Source: Tachypleus tridentatus (Eukaryota > Arthropoda > Merostomata > Xiphosura > Limulidae). Taken from it: a DNA stretch of 64,000 bases. Location of the stretch: assembly GCF_004210375.1 (NCBI RefSeq), contig NC_134831.1:5084001-5148000 (forward strand), in the 5' to 3' direction. The translations under genes were made by a program, and so were the position numbers. Below, piece after piece: positions 47,195 through 59,359 of this stretch; position 1 is the first letter of the stretch, and every line of letters begins with the position of its first letter. The notes below the pieces were generated by a model. It was not told where the DNA came from, did not search any database, and saw nothing but the letters and a program-made list of their open reading frames with translations.

Positions 47195-47483
47195 GCTTCT
47201 TGAGTTTCGCGCAAAGCTGTACGAGCCGTCTATAACTTCGTAGTATAAGACTAGAGGGTTTGGTTTGAATTTCACACAAAGCTACATGAATGTAACTAGT
47301 CATCACCACTCACCACCAACTCTTGGGCTACTTTTTTTTACCAACGGGTAGTGGGATTGACCGTCACATTATAACTCCCCCACGATTGAAAAAGGGCAAG
47401 CATGTTTGGAGTGACAGGGTTCGAACCCGCGATCCTCAGATTACGAGTCGAGTGCCTTAACCACGTGACCATGAGGGCCGTTA
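47195..47483 (-). mobile_element. SINE A with a nested second tail
   Basis: Two tail starts: TTTCGCGCAAAGC at 47,203 and TTTCACACAAAGC at 47,269, sharing one body and head. GTTAACC flanks both ends. Confidence 0.88.
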
Positions 47484-47699
47484 ACCAATTTATAGTCCCA
47501 ATATTTCGCCCTTAATTAAAACTTTTGAAACGTATTCCAACGTGTGGAGACAGTATATTCCTTTCAATTTTTTATCGTAAACCATATAAGATATGGTACA
47601 AAACTAATCTCTCCTATTAACAAATTTCAAACACACGTGAAATTTTTCTTCTAACTTTGCAATATAGTTTTGAAAGAGCATGATTAGATTTCGTAAAGC

Positions 47700-47762
47700 A
47701 CTATACCACACAATGTGCTATTTGTTCTTTGCCCACTGCGGATGGCGAAACCCAGTTATCAA
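47700..47762 (-). mobile_element. SINE C fragment beside LINE copy 3
   Basis: CACAATGTGCTATTTGTTC and GGATGGCGAAACCCAG. Confidence 0.6.
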
Positions 47763-47794
47763 ATACAGACTGTACACCAGATGGCAGGCAACCT

Positions 47795-48165
47795 GAAATG
47801 AGCAACACAATAACAAGCTTTTTCAAATCAAACCTTCTCTTGGTCTTTGACCCTCTTGCTTCTGTAAAGATCGAAAAGAGGAGATTGTCTTGGCAAGACT
47901 ACGCAGTGGTCACAGTTTTTGAACCCACTACTTCCTTTTATCTGGAACTGCTGCACCAATGTGTGGTCTATGCGGCACTCAGATCACAATCATCCACATT
48001 TTGTTATCATGCCATCATTACAACCTAGAACGACGACACCATTTTAAAGATATTTGTAAGGTAGGTTGCCCTTGACTTTGGCCTATGTTATAGGTGATAC
48101 TGCCCATCTCACTCATGTTTTTACATTTTTAAGAGCCATTGGTCTTTTACACTTAACTGGGGTTG
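47795..48165 (+). mobile_element. 5'-truncated RNase-H LINE fragment (copy 3)
   Basis: Matches the extreme 3' coding part of copies 1 and 2, here on the plus strand. FFKSN, DPLASVKIEKRR and SWQDYAVVTVF correspond to copy 2's FKSN, GHLASVKFGRR and SLGYALVTVF in the same alternative frame. In the coding frame a FLLSGTAAPMCGLCGTQIT cysteine region follows. The 99-residue open frame at 47,729-48,028 is a shadow of this fragment. Confidence 0.75.
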
Positions 48166-49217
48166 GAGGGACAAGTATTTTTCGTACCTAACATAACAAA
48201 TAGACAAAATCCCTTGTACACTAATATTTAGAAAAATCATATGTAGTAATACAGTAATTTATTCTTCTTTAAACTTTTAACAAATTTTCTTACAATTATT
48301 TATGAACGTGGAACCCAAGTTTTACTCAGACTAGGGCATGGCTAAGGCAAGCAGTCAGATTTCCAAACCCACGAAACGTTGATATTCATAAACAAACAAC
48401 ATGATGAAGAACGATTACCTTGACGCAGTAAACCTTATAAAGGTTGAACCGTTCATTTAATTTCCGTTGGTCACTTTGAATTGAAAATCAGTATCTGCTG
48501 TTATTGAGAAATAAATATGTTACAACACTGATAGTTATTAACCTCCCCACCCCAGTGGCTCTGTGACAGCTATCTAAGCCTTTAACTAGGGTTCAACATC
48601 AATAATGGGCTAACGAACTGCCTACTGTTTGAAGTCGTTAGATTTATATGTCCATTCAGTTCGGTTACTTTGACTTTAGGACAACATCAGATATTTCTTA
48701 ATCAAATTGCTTAAATAAGATATAAAGTAGAAGGTTACAGAATAACTGACAAGTGAATCACTACTGATATTTTATTATTTCAATGTCTACATCAACATAA
48801 TTTAAATTCTTGACTCACTGCAGCGAAAGCTCTTAATACAACAGCTGTCACCACGACACACACGTAACAAAAGTTAAATTAATTTGCAGAGCAGAGCTTT
48901 GAAACAAACAATATTTCTTATATACTTGTTTCTGTGTGATAAATATTTTAATTTTAACTATGAACAGTACGTCATTAAACTAGCGTAACACAACAGAATC
49001 CATACATTACCCTGTACACTGACAACTTTAAACCAGCTAGCAATTTATATTAAACACTTTGTTAAGGTGATGCACAATTAAGAAACGTGACATTCACGAA
49101 TGGAAATTTTCTAATATGTAGCACTTTCTGTTCTAAAATCCAGTATTTACTTTCACCTATATCATTGTTCTAAATACAGTATTTACAGAAATATATATCA
49201 ATTATCTTTTATATATA

Positions 49218-49256
<39 letters not shown>

Positions 49257-49354
49257 TTATTTTACAAGATAAACATTACATAAGTTACACGTTATAATTG
49301 TCCTAAGTTTTGCGAAACCCCCCGAAATGCTTCTACTGGAGGTAAACCCCACTG
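48166..49354 (-). other. Probable 3' UTR and downstream region of the host gene
   Basis: No frame. Candidate poly(A) signals at about 48,771 and 48,256 on the minus strand; a (TA)n tract lies at 49,209. Confidence 0.4.
49209..49259. repeat. (TA)n microsatellite
   Basis: About 50 bp of almost pure TA, just beyond the host gene's stop codon and so probably in its 3' UTR. Confidence 0.9.
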
Positions 49355-50199
49355 CTAGCAGAAGTGAGAAGATTCTGTGTGATGGGTAACAGAACCTCGT
49401 TTCTTATCCAGAGCGTTTCTCACCCCTAACTGTGACACCACATGTGACAGAAAAGGCCACTGCTCCTCACAAGGATAATGCGAGGTAGCCAGGGGTGGAC
49501 TGGCACAACCTGTGACATTTGAACTTGTACAGCCTCCTTCTTGCAGTATGTCTTCGCTTTTTGATACCAGATGGAGTCCCGAGTCTGTTAGAGATGTGGG
49601 ATTAGGACTCTCTTCCTCACGTTCAACAGGATAATTATGCAACAAACTTTGGGTTGAAGTTGGTAACTCCTCTTCTGTGGAAAAGTCGTTATCCTTTCTG
49701 TTTTCAACAGGTAATGAAGTTACACTGCCATCACGCCTCTGAAGAATGCAATAGTTGGAAAATTCATCATCACTGAGTAACAGGGCACCACTGCCAGATG
49801 AACTGAGCAATACAGATGGTGAAGAAAGAGTGGGTGATAATTTGAGTTTAGGTGTCATGGAATGACGTTCATTATACACAGATACTGCATTCCTATGGTC
49901 AGTTTTGTCCACATGTTTAGTATCACCGTTTGACGTAAATACTAAAGGAAAACCCAACTCATGAGAATGATGTCTTCTTTCTCCCTGTTTTTGGCTTTCA
50001 TGTACAGCAGTCAAATTACTGTACTTCCCCAACAGATCCTTGAAACCTGTTTTTTGCTTAGCAGGAACATTCAATTCCTCACCCAAAAAACGAGTTGTTT
50101 CTTCCAAATTTTCTGAATCGTGGCTTCTTCCATCGGGAGAATTAACAGACGAAAACTCAGAAAACTCTATGGTTATAGTCACAGGTGACAAGTTGGAAC
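49355..50199 (-). CDS. Terminal coding exon of an unrecognised host gene
   Basis: A strong acceptor (TGTGTTTTAG) ends at 50,200. The exon then runs open for 280 residues to TAG at 49,355-49,357, the longest non-transposon reading frame in the window. Joined to the exon at 58,217-58,088 it gives 324 C-terminal residues. After a short SPVTITIEFSEFSS segment, which looks like a beta strand, it is rich in Ser, Thr, Glu and Asp with no membrane segment or zinc motif. This is typical of a disordered regulatory C-terminus with many possible phosphorylation sites. Possible poly(A) signals on this strand lie near 48,950 (ATTAAA) and 48,771-48,776 (AATAAA). The in-frame ATG at 50,251 lies in the intron and is not a start. 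Confidence 0.72.
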
Positions 50200-51179
50200 C
50201 TAAAACACAAGACACAACAGATGGAAATATTAAGAAATTATACAAATGCATGTTATAGGCAAGGAGAGAAACAAAAAACTAAATGTTTACATATATTATT
50301 GGTAAAAACCATATAAATTGTCAAACAAAAATGTTTCATACATATAATTATAAAGAAATTTTTCAATGTACACTTTTCAGTTTCAAGCACATTTATAAAG
50401 TAACTTTTTATGTATCTCATAAAATTTGTGTAGTTATTTATAAATTAAAACTATCACAGTATTTGATAATTCAATTTATTACCAATTAACTATAATATTC
50501 TTCCTCGTACAGTAATTTTTTAAATGAATATAATAACCAATTACAATATTCTGTAGGTGACATAAAAATCAAGAGCACATGATGGTTGACATCTTTGTTA
50601 TTTACATGAAATGTGAAATGAAATTAATTTATTATGTAAACTAGTATTTTTACAATTACAGAAAAGTAACTCTAAAATACATAAGTTGTTCAGCAAATTG
50701 CAACTTCTACTTGACTGAGAAATTAGTTATCTTTAATCTTCTTTATAAATTGTTTTTAAACATATTAATATAAAACAATTACCCACAATTGCACAACAAA
50801 AGAGGTCCCAATATTAATGAAAAAAAACAACCAAATTTACACTGCTACTAATGCAGGAAGTACTTTTATGATGAACAGTTATTCAAGAGTCATGCAAAGT
50901 GGAAAATGTAGCATTAGATGAGTTATGCCAAACAAAGCACAAAACTCACTCAAAAACCCTATAATTTCTGCATTGTTACTTAGTTATCAAAGAACTTGTA
51001 TGCTATTATAGAACTTCTACATTTATGTTTTGTTAAGAATAGCACTGAAATAAAAGTGAGCTGTTATATCTTTGCTTCATGAACAAATGGTAATGTTTAG
51101 GTCTCATATTGTCAGGTTTTTCTTAAAAACATTTTCTTACTTAAAGTATAGAATATATAATTTACAAATCCACTAGATA

Positions 51180-51715
51180 TTTGGTTTGGTTTGTTTTGAA
51201 TTTCATGCAAAGCTACATGAGGGCTATCGTGATAGACATCCCTAATTTAGCAGTGTGAGATTAGAGGGAAGGCAGCTAGTTATCACCACCCACGACCAAC
51301 TCTTGGGCTACTCTTTTACCAACAAATAGTGGGATTGACCATCACTTATAATACCCCCATGACTGAAAGGGAGGAGCAGGTTTTGTGTTACAGGAATTCA
51401 AACCTGCAACCCTCAGATTATGAGTTGAGTGCCTTGGTTTGGTTTATTTTGAATTTCTCGCAAAGGTAATCAAGGGCTATCTGCACTAGCTGTCCCTAAT
51501 TTAGCAGTGCGAGACTAGAGAAAAGGCTGCTAGTCATCACCACCCACTGCCAACTCTTGAGCTACTCTTTTACCAACGAATAGTGAGAAAGACTGTAACA
51601 TTATAACACCCCCATGACTGAAAGGAGTGAGCATGTTTGGTTTCACAGGGATTTGAACCCATGACCATTGGATTACAAGTCTAGTGCCTAAACCACCTAG
51701 CCATGCCGGGTCACT
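51180..51715 (-). mobile_element. Head-to-tail SINE A dimer
   Basis: Unit 1 (51,180-51,434) lacks the last part of its head and passes straight into the tail of unit 2 (51,434-51,715). ACTAGATA at 51,172-51,179 and 51,716-51,723 flanks the whole dimer once. Confidence 0.9.
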
Positions 51716-52199
51716 ACTAGATACAAGTGCAGCCAATGGGAAACAATTATTTCTTTTGTTTGTAATATTTTATGAAGTACTGAACATGTACAACATTGTG
51801 TTGATAAAGTTCTCACTGCAAATTAAAACCAATTTTTATATCTAGTCTACAGAGGTAAGAGAAAAACTACAGTAATACAAGTTGTAAAGGACTTTCTGTA
51901 GTATAATTGTCATTATCTATCATAACTCACCAGGAAGACTAACAGGTAAGTTCAAAAACCACCATTAGTCACCTGAAGTTGGCCTTTCCAATCCTTGTTT
52001 CAAGTTATTTGATGTTACGGCTATTTTCTAATTTCAAATCAAACTAGATGTACTTTGATTCTTAAAAGAGAATCACATTAAGAAAAGTCTAATGTATAAA
52101 TTAAAAACTTAAACGGCATTAAAAGATTAATGGCCTTTAAAAAACTAAAAACATTTCTAAGGTGGACTGTGTCATCATCACCAATAACAATGTCTAATG

Positions 52200-55100
52200 T
52201 TACGGATAAACCTTGTGACAGAACACGTTTAAAATGGTGACCTGAATGTTACACAGACAACACATTGGTGCATCAGTCTCAGATAAAAAAAACAAAAAAC
52301 AATAAGTTAAAAAACTGTGATCAATGCATAGTCTAGTTAGAACAACTTCCACTTTCTGATTCTTATGGAAGCAAGATGGCCAAAGTCTAATAGAGGGTTT
52401 TATTTGGAAAAGCTTGTTTTCACATTGCTCACTCCAAGTTGAATGCCAACTGGCACAAAACCAAGCCTTCAATAGAGGACCACAGTCCATGTATGGGACA
52501 GGCACAGCGGTAATAGTGCCAGAGCAGACATATTTAGTTGCAGTGTTGGCAAGCTCATTCTTACCAATACCAAAGTGGTCCTGGTATCCAGACAAACTGG
52601 ATAGAAGTGGATGTTAAAAGGGAAATGGGCCAGTCAGTTTTGAATATCAGTGAGAACAGGGTGTGAACTAACATGAAGCAATTCCAGGGCTAGTATAGAA
52701 CCAAGTGAGCCAGTATAAATTGTGTAGTTGGAGTACTGCTTAGCTTCTATGTGATCCAGGGCAAAAGAAATGGCATACAGTTCAGCAGTGAACACAGAAG
52801 CTATAGAGGGGATTCTGCACACAACCAACAACCACAACAAACCATGGCAGAGCCACCTGATATTGATAAATCTGTATAAAGAGGAATGGAAGGATGGCTC
52901 AAAAAATGTTTAGCAAATAACAGATAGTATTTCCAATCAGGAGTGTCTGCTTTTCTCAGATGACTTAAAGATAGGTCACATTTGGGGACTGTAATAAGCC
53001 ATGGTGGAAAGGGCTGACCAGTGTATACAGTAATGTTGTCCAAGGACAGATCCAATTCATCCAACTGCGCCTGGATATGAAAGCCAAAAGGAGCAATGGC
53101 AGATCATCTGTTCTGAAAAAGTATGGACCACCAAGGAAGGAAAACACAACCCCAGGTGGGATGCTTTGGTAAGGAACAAAGTTTTGAAGTATACAGTAAA
53201 AACAGTTGCAAATGGCAGAGGTGCAAAGAAGGTTCATGAGACTCTGTGCATAAGCTCTAAACTGGTGAAGTGTGGAAAGCCCTGGTGCAGAGCCAAAGTC
53301 ATAAATGATGAACAGGGTCCAGCATCTTTAAAGCTGGAGTTCTGGCAGAGCCATAGACCAGTAATCTATAGTCTAGTTTCAATTAAACATGAGCACGATA
53401 TATCTTTAGCATAGAACATTGGTCAATTCCCCAAGTGATGAAAGAAAGGACATGGAGAATGTTCAGTGCTCTTGTATATTTGACCCACAGCTGCTTGATG
53501 TGTTGTATAAAGGTCAGCTTATGGTGAAAGATAAGCCCAAGAACTTTGTCTCAAGGACCACCGGCAGCACAACTTTACCGATACAGAGTTCATGATCAGG
53601 GTGAATACCCTGTTTGCAGCCACAGAGCATGCAAATGGTTTTAGAGAGAGAGAAGTTAAAGCTGTTTGCTGTGGTCCACTTCAGTAAACAACTGAGAGCA
53701 GTCTATCGCTGCTGCTCAATATAACTCATGTTTGACAACTGACATGAGATGTGAAAGTCATCGACATAGAGTCCGTTTGTGACAGTAAGAGGAAGTTGTT
53801 CAGTGATGTAATTAATCTTTATACTGAAAAGTGTGACACTCAAGACACATCCCTGAATGACTCCAAGTTCCTGTAGAAAAGAACGGGAAAGTGTCGAACC
53901 CACATGAACTTGGAATTGCCTGTTCATTAAAAACTCTTTAATAAAAATGGGCAAATGGTCCCGTAGCCCAAATATATGGAGGACTCGCAAAATGCCATAC
54001 TTCCATGTTGTATCATAAACCTTCTCAATGTCAAAGAATATTGACACAAGATGTTGTCATTTGAAAAAGGCTTCTCTGACTGATGTTTCAATTCGAATCA
54101 GGTGGTCCAAGGTGGAGAGCTGTCATCAGAACCCACACTGGGTGGGTGAGAGGAGGTTGTTTGATTCGAGGAACCAAACAAGACGAGCATTAACCATCCT
54201 CTCTAAGGACAGCTCATCAAAGCAACTGGATGGTAGTTTGAAGCAATCTTGGGATCCTTCCCAGGCTTAGAGAAAGATAGAACAATAGTATGGCACTAGG
54301 CATCAGGCAAAACATTCTTCTGCCAAATCTGGTTAAAAACAATCAAAAGAATAGCAAGAAAAGCAGGAGATAGATGGTGCAGCATTTCATAGTGTACATC
54401 ATCAGGTCCAACCGATCTATTGCCAGACCCTCACTGAGCATGTGCATAGGCCTGCTGGAAAGTGATGCAGTGTAAGAATGTGAGATACTGGTAAAAAGTA
54501 TCCCAGGCCCATTTATAAGCCTTCTATGCTATGTGACAGGCAGGATTCCACCATGGAGGAGAATATCTTAGCAAACGTGTTGAGGTTTTAGGAATACATT
54601 GAGCAGCTGACTGTATAATACAGTCAGTTACTGCTGTACACACAGTTGTCTATTGATGGCTTACAGATGATGATAGGATCAAGTTCTGTGTGAGCAGTAA
54701 AAGAAGGCCAGTTTGCTTGATCCAGCTTCCACCAGGGCACATGGGTTGGGTGACATCAACCACAGCCAGCTTCTCTCAAAACTATAGGAAAAATTATCAC
54801 TGCCTCGTGGATTATTGTAAATCCTCCATGAAAAGTGGGAGAATAGTGAAGGGAAGCAAACTGAGAGATCAGTAGCAGTAAAGAACAGACTAGGCACATG
54901 AAAATTAGTATAAGGACCAGTATTGAAAAGAGAAAGGTTGTGATCAGAAAGCACACGCTCTATGGAGTAAACCCTCCCCATCAATATCAACACTTCCCCA
55001 GAGGAGATGATGTCCATTAAAGTCCCACAAAATTAAAAAGGGAGACAGCAACTATTCGATGAAAGCATCAAGGTCTGATTGATCATATGTCTCTCTAGGT

Positions 55101-55410
55101 GACAGGTAGAGAGAACAAACAGTGATGGAATGATCCAAGGAAACACAGATGGCTACGGCCTCCAAGGGTGTGTCGAGTGGCAAAGACAGGGTGGGCACAT
55201 GCTGATCAACTAACAGTGCTACCCCTCCATCACACAGCTTGTCATTCTTGTACAATGAAAACTGCCAAAAGGTGACTGCATCGGCAGGTTTCAGAAATGT
55301 TTCCTGTAAGGAAAGACACACAGGACGGTAGGAAGCAATCAGTGCTTTGATGTCATCCAAATTAAAACGTGAACCTCAACAGTTCCATTGTATCAAAGTG
55401 GCCATTTTTA
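52200..55410 (-). pseudogene. LINE copy 1 ORF2 (endonuclease-RT-RNase H), broken
   Basis: The endonuclease begins near 55,400 with an IQWNC-like strand. SLQETFLKPAD at 55,052-55,360 and the WDFNGHHLLWG region just upstream of 55,017 are AP-endonuclease motifs. The reverse transcriptase is best preserved at 53,703-54,047, with FFDIEKVYD, QGCVLS and the catalytic YVDD at 53,757-53,768. RNase H remnants (TAELYAISFALDHI near 52,750; GKNELANTATKY near 52,550) follow. Several frameshifts and stops separate these blocks, so no functional enzyme is made. Confidence 0.85.
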
Positions 55411-55479
55411 TTTATGTTAGGCAAATTGGGTGGAGAGCCCTCCTATTTACGACCATGTCTTTTTTCTTTATTGTCTTTA

Positions 55480-56520
55480 TTCAAGGGAGGTCTGTCAACC
55501 TCCATAGATCCTGCTCTGGGTCAATTGGGCAGGTCTTTGCCCAAGAGGAAGAGGATTCCAGCAACTGAGGACGTGAACGAATGATCGTTTTGCATCTTGG
55601 GGTGGGAGAAAAAGATGTACCCAAGGAAATTCCCATACACAGAACCAAAAGAAGTGGATTTTGGGGTTTGCTGGAATGTGTGTTAGGGACAGATATGAGT
55701 GTTGAAGTTGACTCATCAGCTTTTTTAACCATGGAGGTAAAAAAAATTTAATTTGGTTTGAGAACAATTCTTTTGGAGGCACAGAGAGATCCGTCTGCAC
55801 TCTCATTGTAGTAGTGGAATGAAGTGCAGCAGCATACATATGAGGTGAAGTGGTGGACAACAACTTTCAAGCCTCATGGTAAGTAATGTTTTGAATCATT
55901 TTCAAATGCTGTACTTCTTTTTCTTCCAGCCATTTAGGGCAAGAACAAAAGTAGGATGGGTGAGAGCCATTGCAATTGACACAATGAAGGTCTGTTTCAC
56001 ACTCACAGGCATTGTGGTCCTTGCCACAGCAATGAACACATGTCAAGGAACCACAACATGATGTCTTTGAGTGACTGAACTGCTGACAAACATCTGAAAA
56101 GGGAAACATCTGAGAGGGTTTGAAATGTATGGCAGTACCCTTGATGGTGGCAGGTGGATGTGGTGGTGTAAATGTCAGAATGAGGACATTAGTCGGCACC
56201 ATAATTCCATCTTTGTGAGTGGAGATAAGAGATACGGCTCACTGCAGAAACTCCTTGGGTGGAAAAACCAACGAGAATCTCTGACTCAGGGATGTTCTTC
56301 AAATCCCTCTCAACAATAACTCCTTGTGATGAATTCAAAGTAGCATGAGGCGTCATCTCAATAGCTGTATCCCCAATCATCTTTAAATACAAGAGGAGTT
56401 CATTGTGTTAAGATGTGGATGTTTCCACCAATATGTCACCAGAGCAAAACTTCTTTACTGACTTTGGAGAGCCAACAAGTCCCTCTAGTCCCTTCTGAAT
56501 GAAAAAGGGAGACATCTGCC
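55480..56520 (-). pseudogene. LINE copy 1 ORF1 (gag-like, zinc knuckles), broken
   Basis: At least three frames are needed to read it. The part at 56,189-56,392 covers the region before the knuckles. The part at 55,867-56,202 holds cysteine clusters of CCHC type (CCGSLTCVHCCGKDHNACEC and CVNCNGSHPSYFCSCP). The part at 55,495-55,863 has the following AAALHSTTTMRVQTDLSVPP segment, typical of arthropod LINE gag proteins. Intact homologues are nucleic-acid chaperones in the retrotransposition particle. Here it is inactive. Confidence 0.8.
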
Positions 56521-57330
56521 CTAAAGGTTTGTCTGAAAGATAATGTAGAATAAAAATATGAGATACAGGTATTTCAGATGTTGAAGATTGCTGCTCAAAA
56601 TTTTCAAAACATGGTCATTTACCTATGGACCATTTTTCACTATTTTATTTAAGTTTTTATTTGGAGTTCCATAATAAAAAAATAATATTTCGATACCCAC
56701 TGACCTCACCCACCATGGAACCTTACAAGAGAACACACTACAATGCCAAACAAGGACACTGCAACAACGACAGGATTTTGTTAGCACTATACCCAAACAC
56801 CAGCATCAGATACAATGTCCACAACACTGATACTTGGTTGACCCTAGCCCAAGTGAACAAGCCACTTGACCCAAGAAAGGCCACCCCAAGGTTGCCAGTC
56901 TACAGGAGTTCAAGACCAAAGTGGTGTGTTAGGGTTGGACCCCTAAACCACCAGGATCCTCTCCTCCCCTTCATGGGTCACTGTGCATGGCAAATACGTG
57001 TGTGGATGTTTAGACCCCAGAGGAGGTAAACTGAAAGAGCAGAACCTTCCCTGGGAGGTCACCTTCACCATGTACAGGAATCCACACTGAGGGGAGAGGC
57101 TAAGGTTTTCTATCATTTGATGTTCTACAGTGTCTTGTAGCTGCTACTAGTCTAACTGAGTCATTAATTTTTCTTTCAATTTTAGCAGCAGAAGTGTATC
57201 AAGTGAAACAAGAGCAAAATTAGCTAAAATTCATTTTTGAAGAAACTGCTAAAATGCAAAAAACTGGGTTAATATGAGCAGTTCTTCAATTGCTATTGGT
57301 TACAAAATCATAATTATAGTCAATAAAATA

Positions 57331-57606
57331 TTGTTTGCTTGTTTTGAATTTTCCACAAAGCTACATGAGAACTATCCACGCTAGCCATCCATAACTTAAC
57401 AGAAAAAGACTATAGAGGGAATATGGCAAGGTCCTCACCATTTACCATCAACTTTAGGAGTATTCTTTTACCAATGAATAGTTAGGTTGGTTGTATCGTT
57501 ATAATGTCCCCATGGCTTAAAGGGTGAGCATGTTTAGTGGGATGGGATTTGAATCTGTCACCTTCAGATTACAAGTTGAGGACCTTAACAACCTGGCCAC
57601 ACCGGG
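57331..57606 (-). mobile_element. SINE A, full length, in host intron
   Basis: Tail TTTTGAATTTTCCACAAAGC to head GGCCACACCGGGTCC. Confidence 0.92.
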
Positions 57607-58087
57607 TCCAAAATAATGGTCCTTATTTGAAATTTTAAATGTATAGAAACGTAACATACTTATTCTTTGGTCTCAGGTCTGTAGCTAGTGTGTCAGAATA
57701 TAATGCAAAGTCTAATGTACTTTACCAGAGAAAGTTCAGTTTACTTAAATGTTACTCTCTGCAATACAAAATCTTGTACAACTTATTTGGACATTCCTGT
57801 ATTTTTTTGTTTTTTAACAATGGTATGAGCCAGAAATAATTAGTTTAAATTGCTAATATGGATCTCAGCTATTACTTTTTTATTTGCATAATGCATAATG
57901 TATGACTCATATTTCTTTGCCTTTATTTTTTATTACAGTATTTTTACAGGTTGCAACTGTTGAAATTATTAAATGTTGTTACAGGTTCCAAGGATAAAAG
58001 TTTATGAGTTAAATCCACATATAACAGTTAATGTACTACGCTTACTACATGATGCAAGTAATTTAAAAAACAACAACATAGAGTTAC

Positions 58088-58217
58088 CTTTCTCAGTGGT
58101 TTCATTAGGAGTTCCAAAAGTAAAAATAAAGTTAGCTGGTAGAGAAGAAACTCTGACCAGAGACCTTGGAAAAACCGTAACACGTTCTTTAATCTTGGGT
58201 TCTTCATTAAAAGGATC
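58088..58217 (-). CDS. Internal exon of an unrecognised host gene
   Basis: An open 130-nt exon with acceptor TTTTTTTATAAG ending at 58,218 and donor AAAG|GTAACT after 58,088. It encodes 43 residues beginning DPFNEEPKIKERVTVFPR, with a hydrophobic stretch ANFIFTFGTPNE near its end, plus one leftover base. Its phase fits exactly with the terminal exon at 50,199: the leftover G and the next exon's GT make a Gly codon. Other frames on both strands also look open here, so the splice-site pair and phase match are the main evidence. Upstream exons are not visible, probably beyond LINE copy 2 or off the window. I do not recognise the protein. Confidence 0.6.
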
Positions 58218-58486
58218 CTTATAAAAAAATATTCACACATATACACATACTTGTGTATGAATAAAATAAGAAAGCAAAATATAATTCACTTTAATATTAA
58301 AAGTGCAAGTTAAGTTTCCTAAAAATGTGTTCAAGACAGTACTCTAAGGAGAACAGCACCACAATAGTACACAAACTCAAATTATTTTTCATTGTTTTTG
58401 TTGGCAATAAAGAGCATTCATATACAATTTCATGTAGTTACTCATGGCTGTTTTCCAACAACACACAAAGTCACAACCCAAATGGG

Positions 58487-58512
58487 GAAAGAGAGAGAGA
58501 GAGAGAGAGAGT
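58487..58512. repeat. (GA)n microsatellite
   Basis: Twelve to thirteen uninterrupted GA units. Confidence 0.9.
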
Positions 58513-59359
58513 GTTTTGAAACGTATCTAGAAGATGAGAAAAAAGTTTTAAAATGAATTCTGAGAAAGAAACACAACAGCTTTAGAGAATTTCATTTAAC
58601 AAATGAGGTGAATACGTAATGAAAAATATTACATTGATTTTATTCGTGTCACAACACTACAATAACAAAATAAATAAATAAATTTTGCTGATTTAAAAAT
58701 GTTTTTATTTTCTATTTAATTCTACTCTATTTTTATTAATTAAAATATACAGATAAGGAAAAAAAACTGAAATAAGATAGATTATTTACCTAAACATGAC
58801 CGTTTATATCCCTTTGTTGTGATTACTATAGTAATATAAATATTCCATAGCATGAAATAGGTCTACATAATATATTAAAAAATATTAAAATATTTTTATA
58901 TATTTATACCTTTCCAATGCTGTTCAACACACAAATCCAGCACAGTTTATGAATACCTATTATTAAAGTTTATTTTCTTTACTAAATCATTTTAATTTAA
59001 CTACATCAACTGAAGTATTTGTACATGAAATATAACAAGTAAATAAATATATATCAGTGTGATTGTGTGTGCATGATGTACATTTCATTTTATGTAAAAA
59101 CATAATGCTGCAATCAAAGATTTGTAAGAATGCAAATTAATTTGAAATCTTAGTTTATAAACCTGTTTATTTTCGTCTGTATTGACATAAATTTCCAAAT
59201 CAAGTTTCCTTTAGTTCAATAAGTGATTTACAATAATCGTGTTTTGTCTAAATACAATGAATTCATGACATAAATTAATTGCATTTTTGATAAAAAAAAA
59301 GATTTAAAAATCAGGTTTTAGATTTCCAGAATAAAACAAACAACCTTTCTGTTACAAAA

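Larger units (their letters stand above)
51820..57110 (-). mobile_element. Degenerate full-length LINE, I/Jockey group with RNase H (copy 1)
   Basis: Minus-strand order: probable 5' UTR (57,110-56,600), ORF1 gag-like with CCHC knuckles, ORF2 with AP endonuclease, reverse transcriptase and RNase H, then a short 3' UTR containing one copy of the hairpin unit also found in copy 2. All ORFs are broken by frameshifts and stops, and about 12 bp is missing near 54,203 relative to copy 2. Similarity to copy 2 fades near 51,820, so the terminal hairpin is absent. No convincing target duplication was found. RNase H after the RT points to the I superfamily rather than Jockey or CR1 proper. Confidence 0.85.
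50200..58087 (-). other. 7.9-kb intron of the host gene
   Basis: It runs from donor GTAACT at 58,087 to acceptor TTTTAG at 50,200. It contains a dimeric SINE A (51,180-51,715), a degenerate full-length LINE in the same orientation as the gene (51,820-57,110) and another SINE A (57,331-57,606). 50,283-51,120 is AT-rich unique sequence with no supported feature. Confidence 0.55.

Noticed and set aside
47729..48028. 99-residue plus-strand open frame as a gene
   Set aside because: It is an off-frame reading of a LINE 3' fragment homologous to copies 1 and 2.
56625..57029. 134-residue plus-strand open frame
   Set aside because: It overlaps the probable 5' UTR of the minus-strand LINE and shows no protein family features.
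57973..58224. 83-residue plus-strand open frame
   Set aside because: It is antisense to the phase-matched minus-strand exon 58,088-58,217, which has better splice-site support.
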